Assembly: GCF_900143675.1 (NCBI RefSeq)
Contig: NZ_FRFC01000003.1
Coordinates: 248,001 to 312,000, forward strand
Reading direction: 5' to 3'
DNA: 64,000 nt
From: Candidatus Nitrosotalea sinensis
GTDB lineage: Archaea > Thermoproteota > Nitrososphaeria > Nitrososphaerales > Nitrosopumilaceae
Shown: positions 63,928 through 64,000 of the stretch, piece by piece
How positions within the stretch are numbered: the first letter of the stretch is position 1
Layout: every line of letters starts with the position of its first letter
Program-made: the position numbers and the translations under genes
The notes under the pieces: generated by a model
What the model was told of the DNA's origin: nothing
The model's input: only the letters and a program-made list of their open reading frames with translations
The model's database searches: none

Positions 63928-64000
63928 ATGACTACACAACTACCACCCGGAATGCATATTGAAACTGTGGATGAGAAGATAATGACGCTCAACGTAGGTC
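63928..64000 (+). CDS. nuoD: NADH-quinone oxidoreductase subunit D, 5' end
   Basis: The first 24 codons of the next complex I gene are present before the window ends, starting one base after the nuoC stop. MTTQLPPGMHIETVDEK fits a NuoD N-terminus by position. Assignment rests mostly on operon order. Confidence 0.7.
   Translation, partial: MTTQLPPGMHIETVDEKIMTLNVG

Overview
The window is a piece of chromosome from an ammonia-oxidising-type thaumarchaeon (Nitrososphaerota, Nitrosopumilales-like). The organism call rests on four things. The informational genes are archaeal (Cdc48, aIF5B, aIF6, RFC small and large subunits, MCM, GINS, Hel308, Alba, L7Ae/S28e/L24e/L37e, an LSm protein, SRP RNA). 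There is a three-gene acetyl/propionyl-CoA carboxylase of the kind used in the thaumarchaeal 3-hydroxypropionate/4-hydroxybutyrate cycle. There is a succinate dehydrogenase and the start of a respiratory complex I operon. DNA is AT-rich, operons are tightly packed, and many starts are GTG or TTG. No species name can be given from sequence alone.

Left end, 1-13,525: accessory DNA. Host gatD (1-351, minus, cut by the window edge) is separated from host cdc48 (13,526-15,727, minus) by about 13.1 kb of inserted DNA. Three direct copies of the octamer TTACC(T/G)AT, at 384, 11,167 and 13,526, split the insert into two head-to-tail elements. E1 (384-11,166, 10.8 kb) carries a tyrosine integrase, a rolling-circle (HUH) replication initiator with a small ribbon-helix-helix gene upstream, a ParB-like protein, a RusA-type resolvase, a Fic-like protein lacking its catalytic His, an AbiV-type abortive-infection protein with membrane partners, a HEPN-like protein and a TPR protein. 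It reads as an integrated plasmid with defence cargo. E2 (11,167-13,525, 2.4 kb) starts with an almost identical copy of E1's left end, including the first codons of the integrase, but has no integrase of its own. It carries a membrane-anchored CAP/SCP protein and a fused 2H-phosphoesterase/metallophosphoesterase. It is either a decayed relative of E1 or a satellite moved by E1's integrase. The last copy of the octamer begins exactly at the cdc48 stop codon, so the target is the 3' end of cdc48. Joining the flanks leaves only 32 bp between cdc48 and gatD.

13.5-31.2 kb: core information processing. Genes are cdc48, rpl2, acylphosphatase, SRP RNA (minus, about 317 nt), a tRNA-thiolation enzyme, rpiA, the LSm-L37e operon, a creatininase-family/PurU pair, tRNA-Leu, glmM, the L7Ae-S28e-L24e-ndk-aIF5B operon, thioredoxin, archease, hisS, aIF6, two paralogous ferredoxins with matching promoters, and tRNA-Ser.

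31.2-45.3 kb: replication and surface biosynthesis. rfcS is followed by an overlapping GINS-MCM-Hel308-glycosyltransferase operon. A minus-strand operon of ilvE, Gfo/Idh dehydrogenase, a Trm112-like protein and a hexapeptide acyltransferase suggests sugar-nucleotide and surface-glycan synthesis. tRNA-Pro, a ferredoxin reductase-like protein, tRNA-Ala, pyrE, two exported proteins and alba follow.

45.3-64.0 kb: central carbon and energy metabolism. Genes are an isocitrate-lyase-superfamily enzyme, sdhABCD, a MIP18-family Fe-S assembly protein, argH, tRNA-Lys, an unusual intron-containing tRNA-Asp, an inositol-phosphatase-family enzyme, an unknown gene followed by rfcL, a nitroreductase-family fusion, the carboxylase operon, an MscS channel, a peroxiredoxin and nuoABCD (nuoD cut by the window end). 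Apart from the insert and the SRP RNA gene there is no gene-free stretch longer than about 300 bases.
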